Source of the DNA: Ornithinicoccus halotolerans
Lineage (GTDB): Bacteria; Actinomycetota; Actinomycetes; Actinomycetales; Dermatophilaceae
DNA length: 46,264 bases
Assembly (NCBI RefSeq): GCF_009602535.1
Contig: NZ_WIQI01000012.1
Location: forward strand, 1 to 46,264
Direction of reading: 5' to 3'
Part shown: in pieces, positions 23,445-31,326 of the stretch
Position numbering within the stretch: position 1 is the stretch's first letter
Layout: each line of letters starts with the position of its first letter
Made by a program: the position numbers and the translations under genes
The notes under the pieces: generated by a model
What the model was told of the DNA's origin: nothing
What the model saw: the letters and a program-made list of their open reading frames with translations, nothing else
Database searches by the model: none

Positions 23445-24038
23445 ATGTCGACGTCGGGAACCGAGAACGCACATCAGCATGGCGATCACTCCTCTCACGG
23501 TTCCGTGCCGATGTATCTGCGGTTCGCCGCCATGATCCTGACTGGCATGGCCGTCATGTATGCGGTCATGTTCGTCGGCTCCTGGGAATGGAGCCACGTG
23601 CGTTGGAGCCAGAGCCGATTGTTCATGGCGCTCACCATGGGCGGAGCCATGGGCCTGGTCATGCTCGGGTGGATGCTGAACATGTACCGGAACATGAAGG
23701 CGAACCTGGCCGTCGTCGTAGCGAGCCTGCTGCTGCTCGGTGGTGGCGCCTACCTCGACCGCAGCCAGACAACCGTCGACGACGACGGGTTCATGAGCGC
23801 GATGATTCCCCACCACTCCCTGGCCATCACCCGTAGCGAGCGTGCCCAGATCCAGGACGTCCGGGTGTGCGAGCTCGCGGTTGCGATCAGCGAGGCCCAA
23901 CGCCGGGAGATCTCCGAAATGGAATGGCTGATCCAGGACATCCAGAGCCACGGTATTGCGGCGACGCCCCAGGAGGCCCGGTCTCGGCCAGTCCCAGACT
24001 TCCAGGAGCCTGCAGAACGCCAGTGCCCGACCGGCTGA
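23445..24038 (+). CDS. Membrane protein with DUF305 domain, probably copper-related
   Basis: 197 residues. A His-rich start (HQHGDHSSHG) precedes three hydrophobic segments (residues about 24-110), then a DUF305 domain: DDDGFMSAMIPHHSLAITRS with the conserved Met and His-His, a Cys in VRVCELAVAI and QRREISEMEWLIQDI. DUF305 proteins are often linked to copper resistance and their His/Met residues suggest metal binding outside the membrane. GGAGG precedes the ATG. It follows the copper-storage gene by 242 bases in the same direction. Confidence 0.85.
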   Translation: MSTSGTENAHQHGDHSSHGSVPMYLRFAAMILTGMAVMYAVMFVGSWEWSHVRWSQSRLFMALTMGGAMGLVMLGWMLNMYRNMKANLAVVVASLLLLGGGAYLDRSQTTVDDDGFMSAMIPHHSLAITRSERAQIQDVRVCELAVAISEAQRREISEMEWLIQDIQSHGIAATPQEARSRPVPDFQEPAERQCPTG

Positions 24039-24275
24039 TATCGAGGCCTGCAGTACGGCGAGGGTCCAAGCGCGGCTAGCCCCAGCGGGCAGCATCCTGC
24101 CCCGTGCAGCATCGGGTGGAGCAAGAGTCCTGGGAGTCCGGTCTCCCGAGGGGGGAGAGCAGCCGCAACACGTCGTCGCAGCGGCATGACAGCGCGTTGA
24201 TGCCGGCGCAAGTTGCCCGCCGAGTCCCTCCTCCGAGGGCGGGTGGCCGGGTGACCAGCGTGATTGACTGTGGTG

Positions 24276-25043
24276 ATGACCGGGGTTGAGGCAGTCCGGG
24301 AAGATCAGCCTCGCGATGGCGTGACCGAGGCGATGTTCACAGCGTCACGGGATGGGCACCAGATCCCAGCTATGGCGTGGCTACCCACCCAGCAGCAGGA
24401 GATGCCCGTGGTCTTGCTCGGCCACGGCGGCAGCGGTCACAAGGCCATCGACTTGCATCGACGCCTCGCGCTCCAACTGGCAACCGGAATGGGTGTGGCC
24501 TGCCTGGCCATCGACGGGCCGTATCACGGAGACCGCGCCGTCCCTGGTGACGATCCACTGGATTATCAGAAGCGAGTAGTCGCAGAGGGGCCCGTTGCCG
24601 TTCATACCCGGATGTGCCAGGAATGGCTCACCGTGCTGGAGGCCGCATCCAAGGCCTGGGGCCTTGATGGAACCGCCGTTGGGTACTTCGGACTCTCGAT
24701 GGGCGCACGGTACGGCATCCCGGTGTGTGCCGCTCTGGGTGCCCGGCTACGGACAGCGGTACTCGGCAAGTTCGGTCTAGCGACCGACGATCCGATGATG
24801 GCGGCCATGGCCGTGGACGAGCTCGTTCGGCGATTCGCCGCTCAGATAACCGCACCATTGCTGCACCACGTGCAGTGGAACGATGAGATCTTCCCGCTGC
24901 ACGGGCAGCTCGAACTCTTCGACACGTTCACCTCCCCCGAGAAATCCATGAGAGCTCGTCCAGGGCCTCACCATCAGACCCGCGCCGACGACGTGACCGC
25001 ATGGAGCGAACACCTGTCCCGGCTCCTGACGCCTCGGTCCTGA
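24276..25043 (+). CDS. Alpha/beta hydrolase (dienelactone hydrolase-like)
   Basis: 255 residues from the ATG at 24276 (in-frame TTG 24264 and GTG 24270/24273 are possible). The fold is complete: VVLLGHGGSGHKAIDLHRRL forms the oxyanion region, YFGLSMGARYGIPVCAALG the nucleophile elbow (Ser in GLSMG), VQWNDEIFPLHGQ the catalytic Asp and ARPGPHHQT the catalytic His. It should be an esterase or lactonase of the cytosol; the substrate is unknown. Unlike the two hydrolase pseudogenes a few kilobases upstream, this one is intact. Confidence 0.85.
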   Translation: MTGVEAVREDQPRDGVTEAMFTASRDGHQIPAMAWLPTQQQEMPVVLLGHGGSGHKAIDLHRRLALQLATGMGVACLAIDGPYHGDRAVPGDDPLDYQKRVVAEGPVAVHTRMCQEWLTVLEAASKAWGLDGTAVGYFGLSMGARYGIPVCAALGARLRTAVLGKFGLATDDPMMAAMAVDELVRRFAAQITAPLLHHVQWNDEIFPLHGQLELFDTFTSPEKSMRARPGPHHQTRADDVTAWSEHLSRLLTPRS

Positions 25044-25062
25044 CACGCGAGCTGGTCGCCGT

Positions 25063-25287
25063 TCACTTGTCTGGGCAGTAGCAAACAGAGCCTGTCTCCA
25101 TACGCGAACTGACCATCCGGCCCCCGAGTACCTCAGAAGGGAACGCCGGAGGGCCGGCAGCTCGAGTGCTTCGCCGGAGGTCGGGTCGACCAGGGAACCT
25201 GAGCGTGGCCCCACGAAGCTCGCCCCCGCCCTCCCAGAAACGGTGGTAGGCGTCGTCGGGCGTGGTGGTGTGCTGCAGCAGGACCAC
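25063..25287 (-). pseudogene. Possible frameshifted gene remnant
   Basis: One minus-strand frame reads VVLLQHTTTPDDAYHRFWEG and GGELRGATL, and the next frame continues SLVDPTSGEALELPALRRSL with protein-like composition, as if a single base were lost near 25190. Neither part is recognised and the support is only compositional. Confidence 0.2.
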
Positions 25288-25296
25288 AATCAGCCG

Positions 25297-25497
25297 TCAC
25301 AAGTGGTGGATCTCCGGACGAGGCTTACCCTCCTCGATCACCGCATCAGCTTCCCGCCTGGTCTGGCCGCACCGGGTCGGGCAGAACCGTAGCCGCGCGT
25401 AACGGCGAAAGGTCGGCGGACTGAAAGGCGGCAGCCTCGGCCACGGCTGGGGATGCTCCGTCACCAATCGGCCGCAGAGACATCCGACGCCGGCCAT
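25297..25497 (-). CDS. Possible small Cys-containing protein, 66 residues
   Basis: Frame with mostly G or C in third positions and four Cys (CLCG near the start, CPTRC in the middle). It has no ribosome site and no known relative. It could equally be a remnant. Confidence 0.3.
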   Translation of the reverse strand: MAGVGCLCGRLVTEHPQPWPRLPPFSPPTFRRYARLRFCPTRCGQTRREADAVIEEGKPRPEIHHL

Positions 25498-25692
25498 CTA
25501 AGTCACTCTCGCATCCTGGCACTACCGGCGATCGGCCCACCGGGACCCTGCCAAGGAGTCAGCCCCATGGTCCGCCCTGGAAGGCAGGAGGGCGCCGCGA
25601 GGCGTGACCGTTAGCGCTGTGGCCGTCACCGCAGCCGGCGCTCCCCTCGCCAATCACGGCGCGTGCGGGGAACCGGCGAAGACGCTGAGTCG

Positions 25693-27177
25693 TCACCAGG
25701 GCAGGCGTACCGATCCGTCCTTGCTGGCGAGGAGGGGCGAAGCCGGCGCGTCCTCGACCGCCAGAACGCCGGCCACGCTCGCGCCATCCCCGTAGTTTGC
25801 GACCGACTTGGGGTTGATGGGCCGTTTCCGGCTCATCAGCAGCGCGTCCAGGTCGATGGGCTGCTCCAGAGACCATGTCGCACTTTCGGGTGGTGGGTCA
25901 GTCACCAGATCACCGGGCTTGATGAGCAAGTCGCCGCTGGCCCAGAAGCTGCGCCCGGACCCATCGTTGACAAATCTCGGTGAGTGGGCGTCGATCAGCT
26001 GTTGTACATAGCGGATGTCCATCACAGGGGCGCCGTCGTCCTTGGACGGGTCCGGCATTGTCTCTTCGCCCTCCTCCCACACAGGTTCCTCGCCGCGCTC
26101 CTCGGCGTCGGTGTCCTCGTCTTGGTCCTCCCTGCCGTCGTCGTCCCCGTCGTCGTCCCCGTTGTCGTCTCCGGAGGGGTCGGGCTTGGGCTCCTCATCC
26201 TGGCTCGCTGGCTCATCTGTCGTGTCCTCGCCGCGTTCCTCGGCGTCAGTGTCCTTGACTCTGCCTCCGCCCCCGTCGTCCGCGTCGTAGAAGTAGGCAA
26301 ACATGGCATCGCTGGCCATCGCCTCCGCGTCGATGGAGGCCAGGACCGCCAGAGCCATCCAGGTGTTCGTCTCCCCAGCAGTACCCTGCGTCGCTTCGAG
26401 CCCACCACGGAGGACACTCTGGAGGGCACCGACGCCAGTGCCGATGCCTCGGGCGGCCGCGCGAATGGCCTGCTCGCCCAGATCCGGGTCCATGCCCACC
26501 AGAGTGGGATCGTTGGAGCGGCCACTGCCCTGTCTGAAGGGCGGACCTTCGTCGCCGGGGCGGCCGATGATTGCCTCGATCGCCGCGAAACCAGACATCA
26601 GCGTGGACTCGCCAACGAAGCCGATGGAGTGATCCCGGACGTCGAGAAGCGGGGCTCCACCGGCTCCAGCGCCCAGCCCTTTGTCGAAACCCAGTGACGA
26701 CACGGTCTCGACCAGCCTGTCGTACCCGGATCGACGGCTCTCGATGGTCGCCGTGAGTGCAGTGAGGATCGGCCCCTCCAGTCCCGCCGTAGAGCCGACC
26801 TCCCGCAGGTACTCAGAGAGCGAGTGCGTGAGCTCTTGACGACGAGTGTCTGAACTCAGTGCGAACGAGGCCAGGGCGGCCCCCACCGAGCGTGCGTGTG
26901 CACCTGCCGCCTTGTCGACGCTGAGAGCTTGATCCACCACTCGGGGCTGCCAGTCAGGAGTGTTCACCGCGCGGTCGTGGAGCTCCTGCAGCCGGGTCCA
27001 AGCGCGATGGCGGTCATACAAGATGACCGTGGTCAGCCGTGCGACCGGCGTCGGCCCGGCGTTCTCCGTGGCCGCTGCCGGCGATCGGGGCACGATCCGG
27101 TCACGGATGGTCGTCCACGGTGGACGGGGTCTCAACCTGTCCAGGCCTTCGAGCAATGGACGACGCACCTCGGGCAC
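25693..27177 (-). CDS. Unrecognised 494-residue protein with acidic duplicated linker
   Basis: A clear gene: GTG at 27177 with the ribosome site GAGGGGGAG, a -10 TAATGT at 27233-27238 and coding-type third positions. Residues 1-300 are mostly helical, with Gly/Ala patches (LGAGAGGAPLLDVRDHSIGF) and SAAARGIGTG-like stretches. Residues about 300-385 are a strongly acidic Asp/Glu/Gly linker built from an imperfect duplication: DTDAEERGE occurs at 309-317 and 355-363, each followed by a PDPSxDDxG unit. Residues 385-494 form a compact C-terminus (VMDIRYVQQLIDAHSPRFVN, SFWASGDLLIKPGDLVTDPP). No signal peptide, membrane span or catalytic motif is seen. I do not recognise a family and assign no function. 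Confidence 0.8.
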   Translation of the reverse strand: MPEVRRPLLEGLDRLRPRPPWTTIRDRIVPRSPAAATENAGPTPVARLTTVILYDRHRAWTRLQELHDRAVNTPDWQPRVVDQALSVDKAAGAHARSVGAALASFALSSDTRRQELTHSLSEYLREVGSTAGLEGPILTALTATIESRRSGYDRLVETVSSLGFDKGLGAGAGGAPLLDVRDHSIGFVGESTLMSGFAAIEAIIGRPGDEGPPFRQGSGRSNDPTLVGMDPDLGEQAIRAAARGIGTGVGALQSVLRGGLEATQGTAGETNTWMALAVLASIDAEAMASDAMFAYFYDADDGGGGRVKDTDAEERGEDTTDEPASQDEEPKPDPSGDDNGDDDGDDDGREDQDEDTDAEERGEEPVWEEGEETMPDPSKDDGAPVMDIRYVQQLIDAHSPRFVNDGSGRSFWASGDLLIKPGDLVTDPPPESATWSLEQPIDLDALLMSRKRPINPKSVANYGDGASVAGVLAVEDAPASPLLASKDGSVRLPW

Positions 27178-27232
27178 GGCTCCCCCTCATGAGGATGTGA
27201 TCGCTTGCGTCCGCGCGACGCATGCCGCGCTC

Positions 27233-27238
27233 ACATTA
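27233..27238 (-). promoter_or_regulatory. -10 box TAATGT of the 494-residue protein gene
   Basis: Minus strand TAATGT about 55 bases before the GTG start, giving a leader of roughly 49 bases. No clear -35 is seen. Confidence 0.45.
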
Positions 27239-27451
27239 GGGGCACATACGTCCGCCGAGCCATAGCGCGGGCAGGCCAATCACGGCGCCTCGTGACCGCG
27301 GTGGCGACGTGGGGAGCTGGTTCTCGACTGACGACACCCGGCCAGGCGCGCCGCAGTTCCGGCTCTGGCGCACCGGCGGCCCGGCGCAGCGCGGGTGCGC
27401 CAGCGTCGATGGCTCCGGCACGAGGGCCCTGTTACTGCCGTTCCGGCGAAG

Positions 27452-28108
27452 TCACTCGCCTGGTCGGGCGATGCCGTTCTCGTACGCGAACACCACTGCC
27501 TGAACACGGTCCCGGAGATCCAGCTTCTGGAGCAGCCTCGCCACGTGACTCTTCACAGTGCTCTCCGCCACGTACAGTTCGGCGGCGATCTCCGTGTTGG
27601 TGCGGCCCGCCGCAAGGAGGCGGAGTACATCCAGCTCGCGCTTGCTGACGGTCGCGAGCGCAGCAGGGCTTTCGGCTGGGTTGGGGCGGGTGACGTATGC
27701 CTCGATCAGGCGTCGGGTGATGCCGGGTGACAGCATCGCGGCGCCGGTCATCGCCATCCGCACCGCCTCAATGAGATCTTCGGGCGAGGTGTCCTTGAGA
27801 AGAAAGCCGGCCGCGCCGGCGCGGAGCGCGTCGTAGACGTACTCGTCGGCGTCGAAGGTGGTGAGGACAACCACCACGGGTGGGTTGGGCAGCTGCAGCA
27901 GCTGCCGGGTGGCGACGAGCCCATCGCAGACGGGCATCCGGACGTCCATGAGCACCAGATCGGGGCGCTGCTCATGGGCGAGCCGGACGGCGACCAGACC
28001 ATCGCCAGCTTCGGCCACGATCTCAAGGTCGGGCTGCTTCTCAAGGATCGAGCGGAACCCTGCTCGCACAAGCTGCTGGTCGTCCACGAGGAGAATGCGA
28101 ATGGTCAT
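27452..28108 (-). CDS. NarL/LuxR-type response regulator (system 1)
   Basis: 218 residues. Receiver domain with the acidic pair in LLVDDQQLV, phospho-acceptor Asp55 in LVLMDVRMP and Lys in FLLKDTSPEDL; C-terminal LuxR helix-turn-helix in SKRELDVLRLLAAGRTNTEI and AELYVAESTVKSHVARLLQK. The ATG (28108) overlaps the stop of the kinase gene by four bases (ATGA), so the kinase upstream is its partner. The likely target is the divergent membrane protein gene at 29421, whose upstream region has a 16-base palindrome. Confidence 0.95.
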   Translation of the reverse strand: MTIRILLVDDQQLVRAGFRSILEKQPDLEIVAEAGDGLVAVRLAHEQRPDLVLMDVRMPVCDGLVATRQLLQLPNPPVVVVLTTFDADEYVYDALRAGAAGFLLKDTSPEDLIEAVRMAMTGAAMLSPGITRRLIEAYVTRPNPAESPAALATVSKRELDVLRLLAAGRTNTEIAAELYVAESTVKSHVARLLQKLDLRDRVQAVVFAYENGIARPGE

Positions 28109-29289
28109 CGGTACTCCTCCCATGGGATGTCGGCGCGCACGGTGAAGCCGCGACGGTCGGGGCCGGCGTCCAGGTCGCCGTTGTACATCGCGACCCGCTC
28201 ACGCATCCCCACCAGTCCATTGCCCCCGGACGTATGACGGGACGGCGCGCGGTGACCGGGACCGTCGTCGGAGATGTGCACGCTGAGGGCTGGACTGTCG
28301 CGTACCTCGACCGTTACCCGCGTCGGGCCGGCGTGGCGGAGTGTGTTGGTGAGGGCCTCCTGGACGATGCGGTAGACCGTCAGTTCCCGCCCCGGGTCCG
28401 GCGCGCGTCCTGACTTGTGCAGGTCGGGCAGGTCCAGCTCAACCTTCAGCCCAGCCTCGGTCATCACCGCGACCAGTGCGGGTAGGTCGGCGAGTCCCGG
28501 CGTCGGTGCGACGCCGGCTGCCCCGTCGCCCTCACGCAGCAGGCTCACGGTGCGCCGCATCTCGTTGAGTACCTGCCGTCCGGTGCGCTCCACCGTCAGC
28601 AACGACTGCCGTGCGGCCTCGGCCTCGGGCGCGAGGTCCAGCCGCGCCGACCCTGCTTGCACCACCATGACGCTGACGCCGTGTGCGACGACGTCGTGCA
28701 TCTCCCGGGCGATCCGTGCGCGCTCGGCGAAGAGCGCCGACTGTCGGTTCTCCTCCTCGGCCGCGGCCAGGCCGGCCAGCGCTGCGTTGAGCGCGGCACG
28801 CTGCTCGTGGAGCCGGCTGATCGTCCAGCCCGCCAACCAGGGTGTGAGCAGCATGGCGAGCTGGAACGCCAGGCTCCACACGTCCTGCGCCGCTGGCACG
28901 TGGACCCAGAACGTTGCCGCCCACGCCAGGGGTCCGATCCAGCCCAGGCGCGCCGTGGACGGAGCGGACCAGCGACCCACCGTGTAGGCGAGAACGACGA
29001 GAGCGCTGAAACAGCCGAAGAACGGCAAGGCATGGGGCAGGGCCAGGTTCGCCAGGACGTGACCGGCGAAGACTGCGGCGGGGACGGTCACCGGCCAGCG
29101 CCGCCGGAGAGCGACGGCCAGAGTGGTCACACCAACGAAAACCACATCGAAGGGATAGGGACCTACCATGTCCGCGGGCTGTCCGATGGACCCGGCACGG
29201 TGGGCATCGAGGAGCTCCACTTGCGCCACGACAGTGAGGAAAACCGCGAGAGCGAAATCCTCGACCATCGCGCGTCGCCCGCTCGTCAT
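28105..29289 (-). CDS. Sensor histidine kinase, HisKA_3 type (system 1)
   Basis: 394 residues from the ATG at 29289. About five membrane segments fill residues 10-155 with almost no outside domain, then a coiled coil (LNAALAGLAAAEEENRQSAL), the phospho-acceptor His198 in IAREMHDVVAHGVSVMVVQA, and the ATPase domain (IVQEALTNTLRHAG, DDGPGHR, GNGLVGMRERV). Such intramembrane kinases sense membrane state or small lipophilic molecules. The start was set by a leaderless -10 (TACCGT, seven bases upstream) rather than the GTG at 29298. Confidence 0.94.
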   Translation of the reverse strand: MTSGRRAMVEDFALAVFLTVVAQVELLDAHRAGSIGQPADMVGPYPFDVVFVGVTTLAVALRRRWPVTVPAAVFAGHVLANLALPHALPFFGCFSALVVLAYTVGRWSAPSTARLGWIGPLAWAATFWVHVPAAQDVWSLAFQLAMLLTPWLAGWTISRLHEQRAALNAALAGLAAAEEENRQSALFAERARIAREMHDVVAHGVSVMVVQAGSARLDLAPEAEAARQSLLTVERTGRQVLNEMRRTVSLLREGDGAAGVAPTPGLADLPALVAVMTEAGLKVELDLPDLHKSGRAPDPGRELTVYRIVQEALTNTLRHAGPTRVTVEVRDSPALSVHISDDGPGHRAPSRHTSGGNGLVGMRERVAMYNGDLDAGPDRRGFTVRADIPWEEYR

Positions 29290-29296
29290 GAGGCTC

Positions 29297-29302
29297 ACGG
29301 TA
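29297..29302 (-). promoter_or_regulatory. Leaderless -10 box TACCGT for system 1 kinase
   Basis: Minus strand TACCGT, seven bases, then ATG at 29289. Confidence 0.55.
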
Positions 29303-29347
29303 ACCGCTGGACACGGCCGTATACGTCGTTACGGAGGACATCGTGCA

Positions 29348-29363
29348 TCCTCCTGCAGGAGGA
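29348..29363. promoter_or_regulatory. 16-bp perfect palindrome between kinase and membrane protein
   Basis: TCCTCCTGCAGGAGGA is fully symmetric and lies about 45-60 bases upstream of the leaderless start of the membrane protein gene. An imperfect inverted repeat (ACGACCG ... CGGTCGT, about 29364-29396) follows it. Either could be bound by the response regulator; no consensus is known to me. Confidence 0.45.
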
Positions 29364-29407
29364 ACGACCGACATCGAACGGCGGATGTGCGGTCGTGTTG
29401 TCGTGCC

Positions 29408-29413
29408 TAGCGT
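29408..29413 (+). promoter_or_regulatory. Leaderless -10 box TAGCGT
   Basis: TAGCGT, seven bases, then ATG at 29421. This sets the membrane protein start well inside the longer frame that opens at 29343. Confidence 0.6.
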
Positions 29414-29420
29414 CAGCGCC

Positions 29421-30029
29421 ATGACGACTCAAGAATTCTCCCAACAGACCGTCGTACGCCGTGAGCTGCCCACGCTGGCCCTGATCGGTCTGGGCGGCTC
29501 CTGGATCGCTTTCGCCCTCGCCGAAACCGTGATCGGGGAGCTGGACGCCCTTCACTCGGCCGCAGAACTGGCTGCCAACGGCGGCCGTGTGACCACCGCC
29601 GGGCTGCTGCACATTGTCGCGGCTGTCCTCCTTACCTATGCCTTGATGGGTCTGGTCGGCCAAGGGCGAAGAAATATGCCGGCGCGGGCCGGCGCCCTCC
29701 TCTGTGGCGTACTTGCACCGTGCCTTGGCGCGTTCGGCATGCTCCATCTCCTGGCGCTAGAGATGAATGACTCGGGGCTGGAGCGGCTCCAAGGCTTCGG
29801 TGCCTGGGGGCTTCCAGTGTTCGTTGCAGCATTCCTCGGGCCGTTCCTGCTGCTTCTCCTGCTCGCCGGCCTGGCCCGGGGCGGTGAGGTCCCTTGGTGG
29901 GCCGCCGCGGTGGTGGGCGTCGGTGCTGTGCTCCACTTCTTTTCCGGCAGCGGCGTGGTCGAGGTCGTATCGCATTGGCTGATCGCCGCAGGCATGGTGG
30001 CCGGTGCTCTTCGTCTCGCGCACCGTTAG
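29421..30029 (+). CDS. Six-span membrane protein next to system 1
   Basis: 202 residues, about six hydrophobic segments (LIGLGGSWIAFALAETVIGE first, WLIAAGMVAGALRLA last), short polar ends and no signature I know. It is divergent from the kinase-regulator pair with 131 bases between the two starts, so it is the natural target of that system. It has an overall layout similar to the membrane protein at 19896 but no clear sequence match. Confidence 0.75.
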   Translation: MTTQEFSQQTVVRRELPTLALIGLGGSWIAFALAETVIGELDALHSAAELAANGGRVTTAGLLHIVAAVLLTYALMGLVGQGRRNMPARAGALLCGVLAPCLGAFGMLHLLALEMNDSGLERLQGFGAWGLPVFVAAFLGPFLLLLLLAGLARGGEVPWWAAAVVGVGAVLHFFSGSGVVEVVSHWLIAAGMVAGALRLAHR

Positions 30030-30675
30030 AGACTGCGCGAGGGCTGGCGGGTGGCCGGTGTAATCCAGACCAGTCATCGGCCGCCCGCGCAGGGTCGCGG
30101 ATCATCGTCCGACGACACTCGCCACCTCCTCACCACACCGAGCATGGCCTGGGAGGTCCGGCCGGGACTTCCTGCGCCGCTTGCTGGGCCGCTTACGGCA
30201 CCACCCCGCACAGACGCGCGGTCATCGAAGTCATCTCAGGATCCGCTGCCGACTTCGCCAGGCTTAGCGACGGCGCGGCCCAACGACTGGACAAGCCCGA
30301 GTTGAGCGAGCATGCCGCCCTCCATGTGCACGATGGGGCACGCCTGCCTGCCACCGGAGCGTCCGTGCGCCCACCGACGCGGACGCCGACACGTGCGGAA
30401 CGATGTCTGTGACGCAGCGCAAAGGTGCAACGGGCCGGTGTCCCGGCGGTGGGGGGTGCGTGCACGTGGTGCGGCGGGCCGGTCGGAGCAGCTGTCATGA
30501 CCGCTGTCCCGATGACCTCAGCTGCTGCATCCGATGACCTGGACCTACAGGTAGGGGCCATGGGAGGCCCCTACCCCCTCGTCCCGTAGAGGTCGGTGTC
30601 CCACGGTTAGGGAGCGGACCCCACACCGCGGCATCGAGACCGGCCGCTGCGAGCAGGCGGTGGCTGTTCTTGGGC
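30030..30675. other. Gap without a recognisable gene (646 bp)
   Basis: No frame here has a ribosome site, leaderless promoter or known motif. One plus-strand frame (about 30216-30410, RRAVIEVISGSAADFARLSD) looks protein-like and may be a remnant. A perfect 9-base stem-loop lies at 30551-30574. The gap forms the centre of the near mirror-image arrangement of the two signalling systems. Confidence 0.5.
30551..30574. terminator. Hairpin, possible terminator
   Basis: Perfect arms GTAGGGGCC and GGCCCCTAC with the loop ATGGGA. It could end minus-strand transcription of the DUF6326 gene that stops at 30676, about 100 bases away. Confidence 0.5.
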
Positions 30676-31167
30676 TCACGCTCGCTGCCGGATGCGATCG
30701 GCCTCACGGCTGGTCGGCATGCTCGCCGGCGACGCGGTGCGGGGCCAGGTCCAGGCGGAGCGAAGGATGAATGCCAGGAGCAGCACTTCGAGTCCGATGG
30801 ACAGGCCGTAGAAGAAGGCCCAGTCCCAGGACTCCCCTACCGCGTTGAACATCGAGTAGGGGATGTACAGCGATGCCACGACGAGGTTCGTAGCGCGGTT
30901 CACACGGGCGGGCAGGGTCGTGGAGAGCATCACCATCAGGGCCGGGATCGCCACGGACGCGAGCCCAACGGTCAAGAACAGCGGGCTGATGTCGAACTCC
31001 CAGACGACGCCAGCCTGGATGTCGTCGACGACGCCGGGCTTGTACAGGTGGAAGTAGTCGACGTAGATGTAGAGGAACATGAAGCTGGTCCAGGCGGCCG
31101 CGAGCTTGGCTTGCACCGGTATGCGCAGGCTCTCCAGCGGGGTGGTGGGTTGACGGTTTCTCATCAT
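30676..31167 (-). CDS. DUF6326-like four-span membrane protein
   Basis: 163 residues from the ATG at 31167 (ribosome site CGGAG), MMRNRQPTTPLESLRIPVQA. Four hydrophobic segments follow, with LAAAWTSFMFLYIYVDYFHL in the first, VGLASVAIPALMVMLS and YIPYSMFNAVGESWDWAFFY, the pattern I associate with DUF6326. Function unknown. It is divergent from the second kinase-regulator pair, the same relation as the membrane protein at 29421 to the first pair. Confidence 0.75.
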   Translation of the reverse strand: MMRNRQPTTPLESLRIPVQAKLAAAWTSFMFLYIYVDYFHLYKPGVVDDIQAGVVWEFDISPLFLTVGLASVAIPALMVMLSTTLPARVNRATNLVVASLYIPYSMFNAVGESWDWAFFYGLSIGLEVLLLAFILRSAWTWPRTASPASMPTSREADRIRQRA

Positions 31168-31230
31168 GGGCTCCGTTGTCGTGGTGAGGATCGGTAGGTT
31201 CACGATCGTTGAGTGCAGCGGTGGCTACAT

Positions 31231-31244
31231 CGGCCCGCGGGCCG
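31231..31244. promoter_or_regulatory. 14-bp palindrome in the system 2 divergent region
   Basis: CGGCCCGCGGGCCG is perfectly symmetric and lies between the DUF6326 start (31167) and the kinase start (31327). High GC makes chance symmetry more likely than for the palindrome at 29348. Confidence 0.3.
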
Positions 31245-31314
31245 GAGTTCGGCTGGCCGATGGCACGGTCGCTGTCTCGTCCTTTTGGTTGATACGCGGC
31301 TGCCGCGGCGTCCC

Positions 31315-31320
31315 TACGCT
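31315..31320 (+). promoter_or_regulatory. Leaderless -10 box TACGCT for system 2 kinase
   Basis: TACGCT, six bases, then ATG at 31327. It excludes the longer frame starting at 31213. Confidence 0.6.
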
Positions 31321-31326
31321 GGACAG

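Noticed and set aside
24100-24190. Hairpin-like CTCCCGAGGGGGGAG in the gap before the alpha/beta hydrolase
   Set aside because: Imperfect, unlinked to a gene end or promoter, and expected by chance in such GC-rich sequence.
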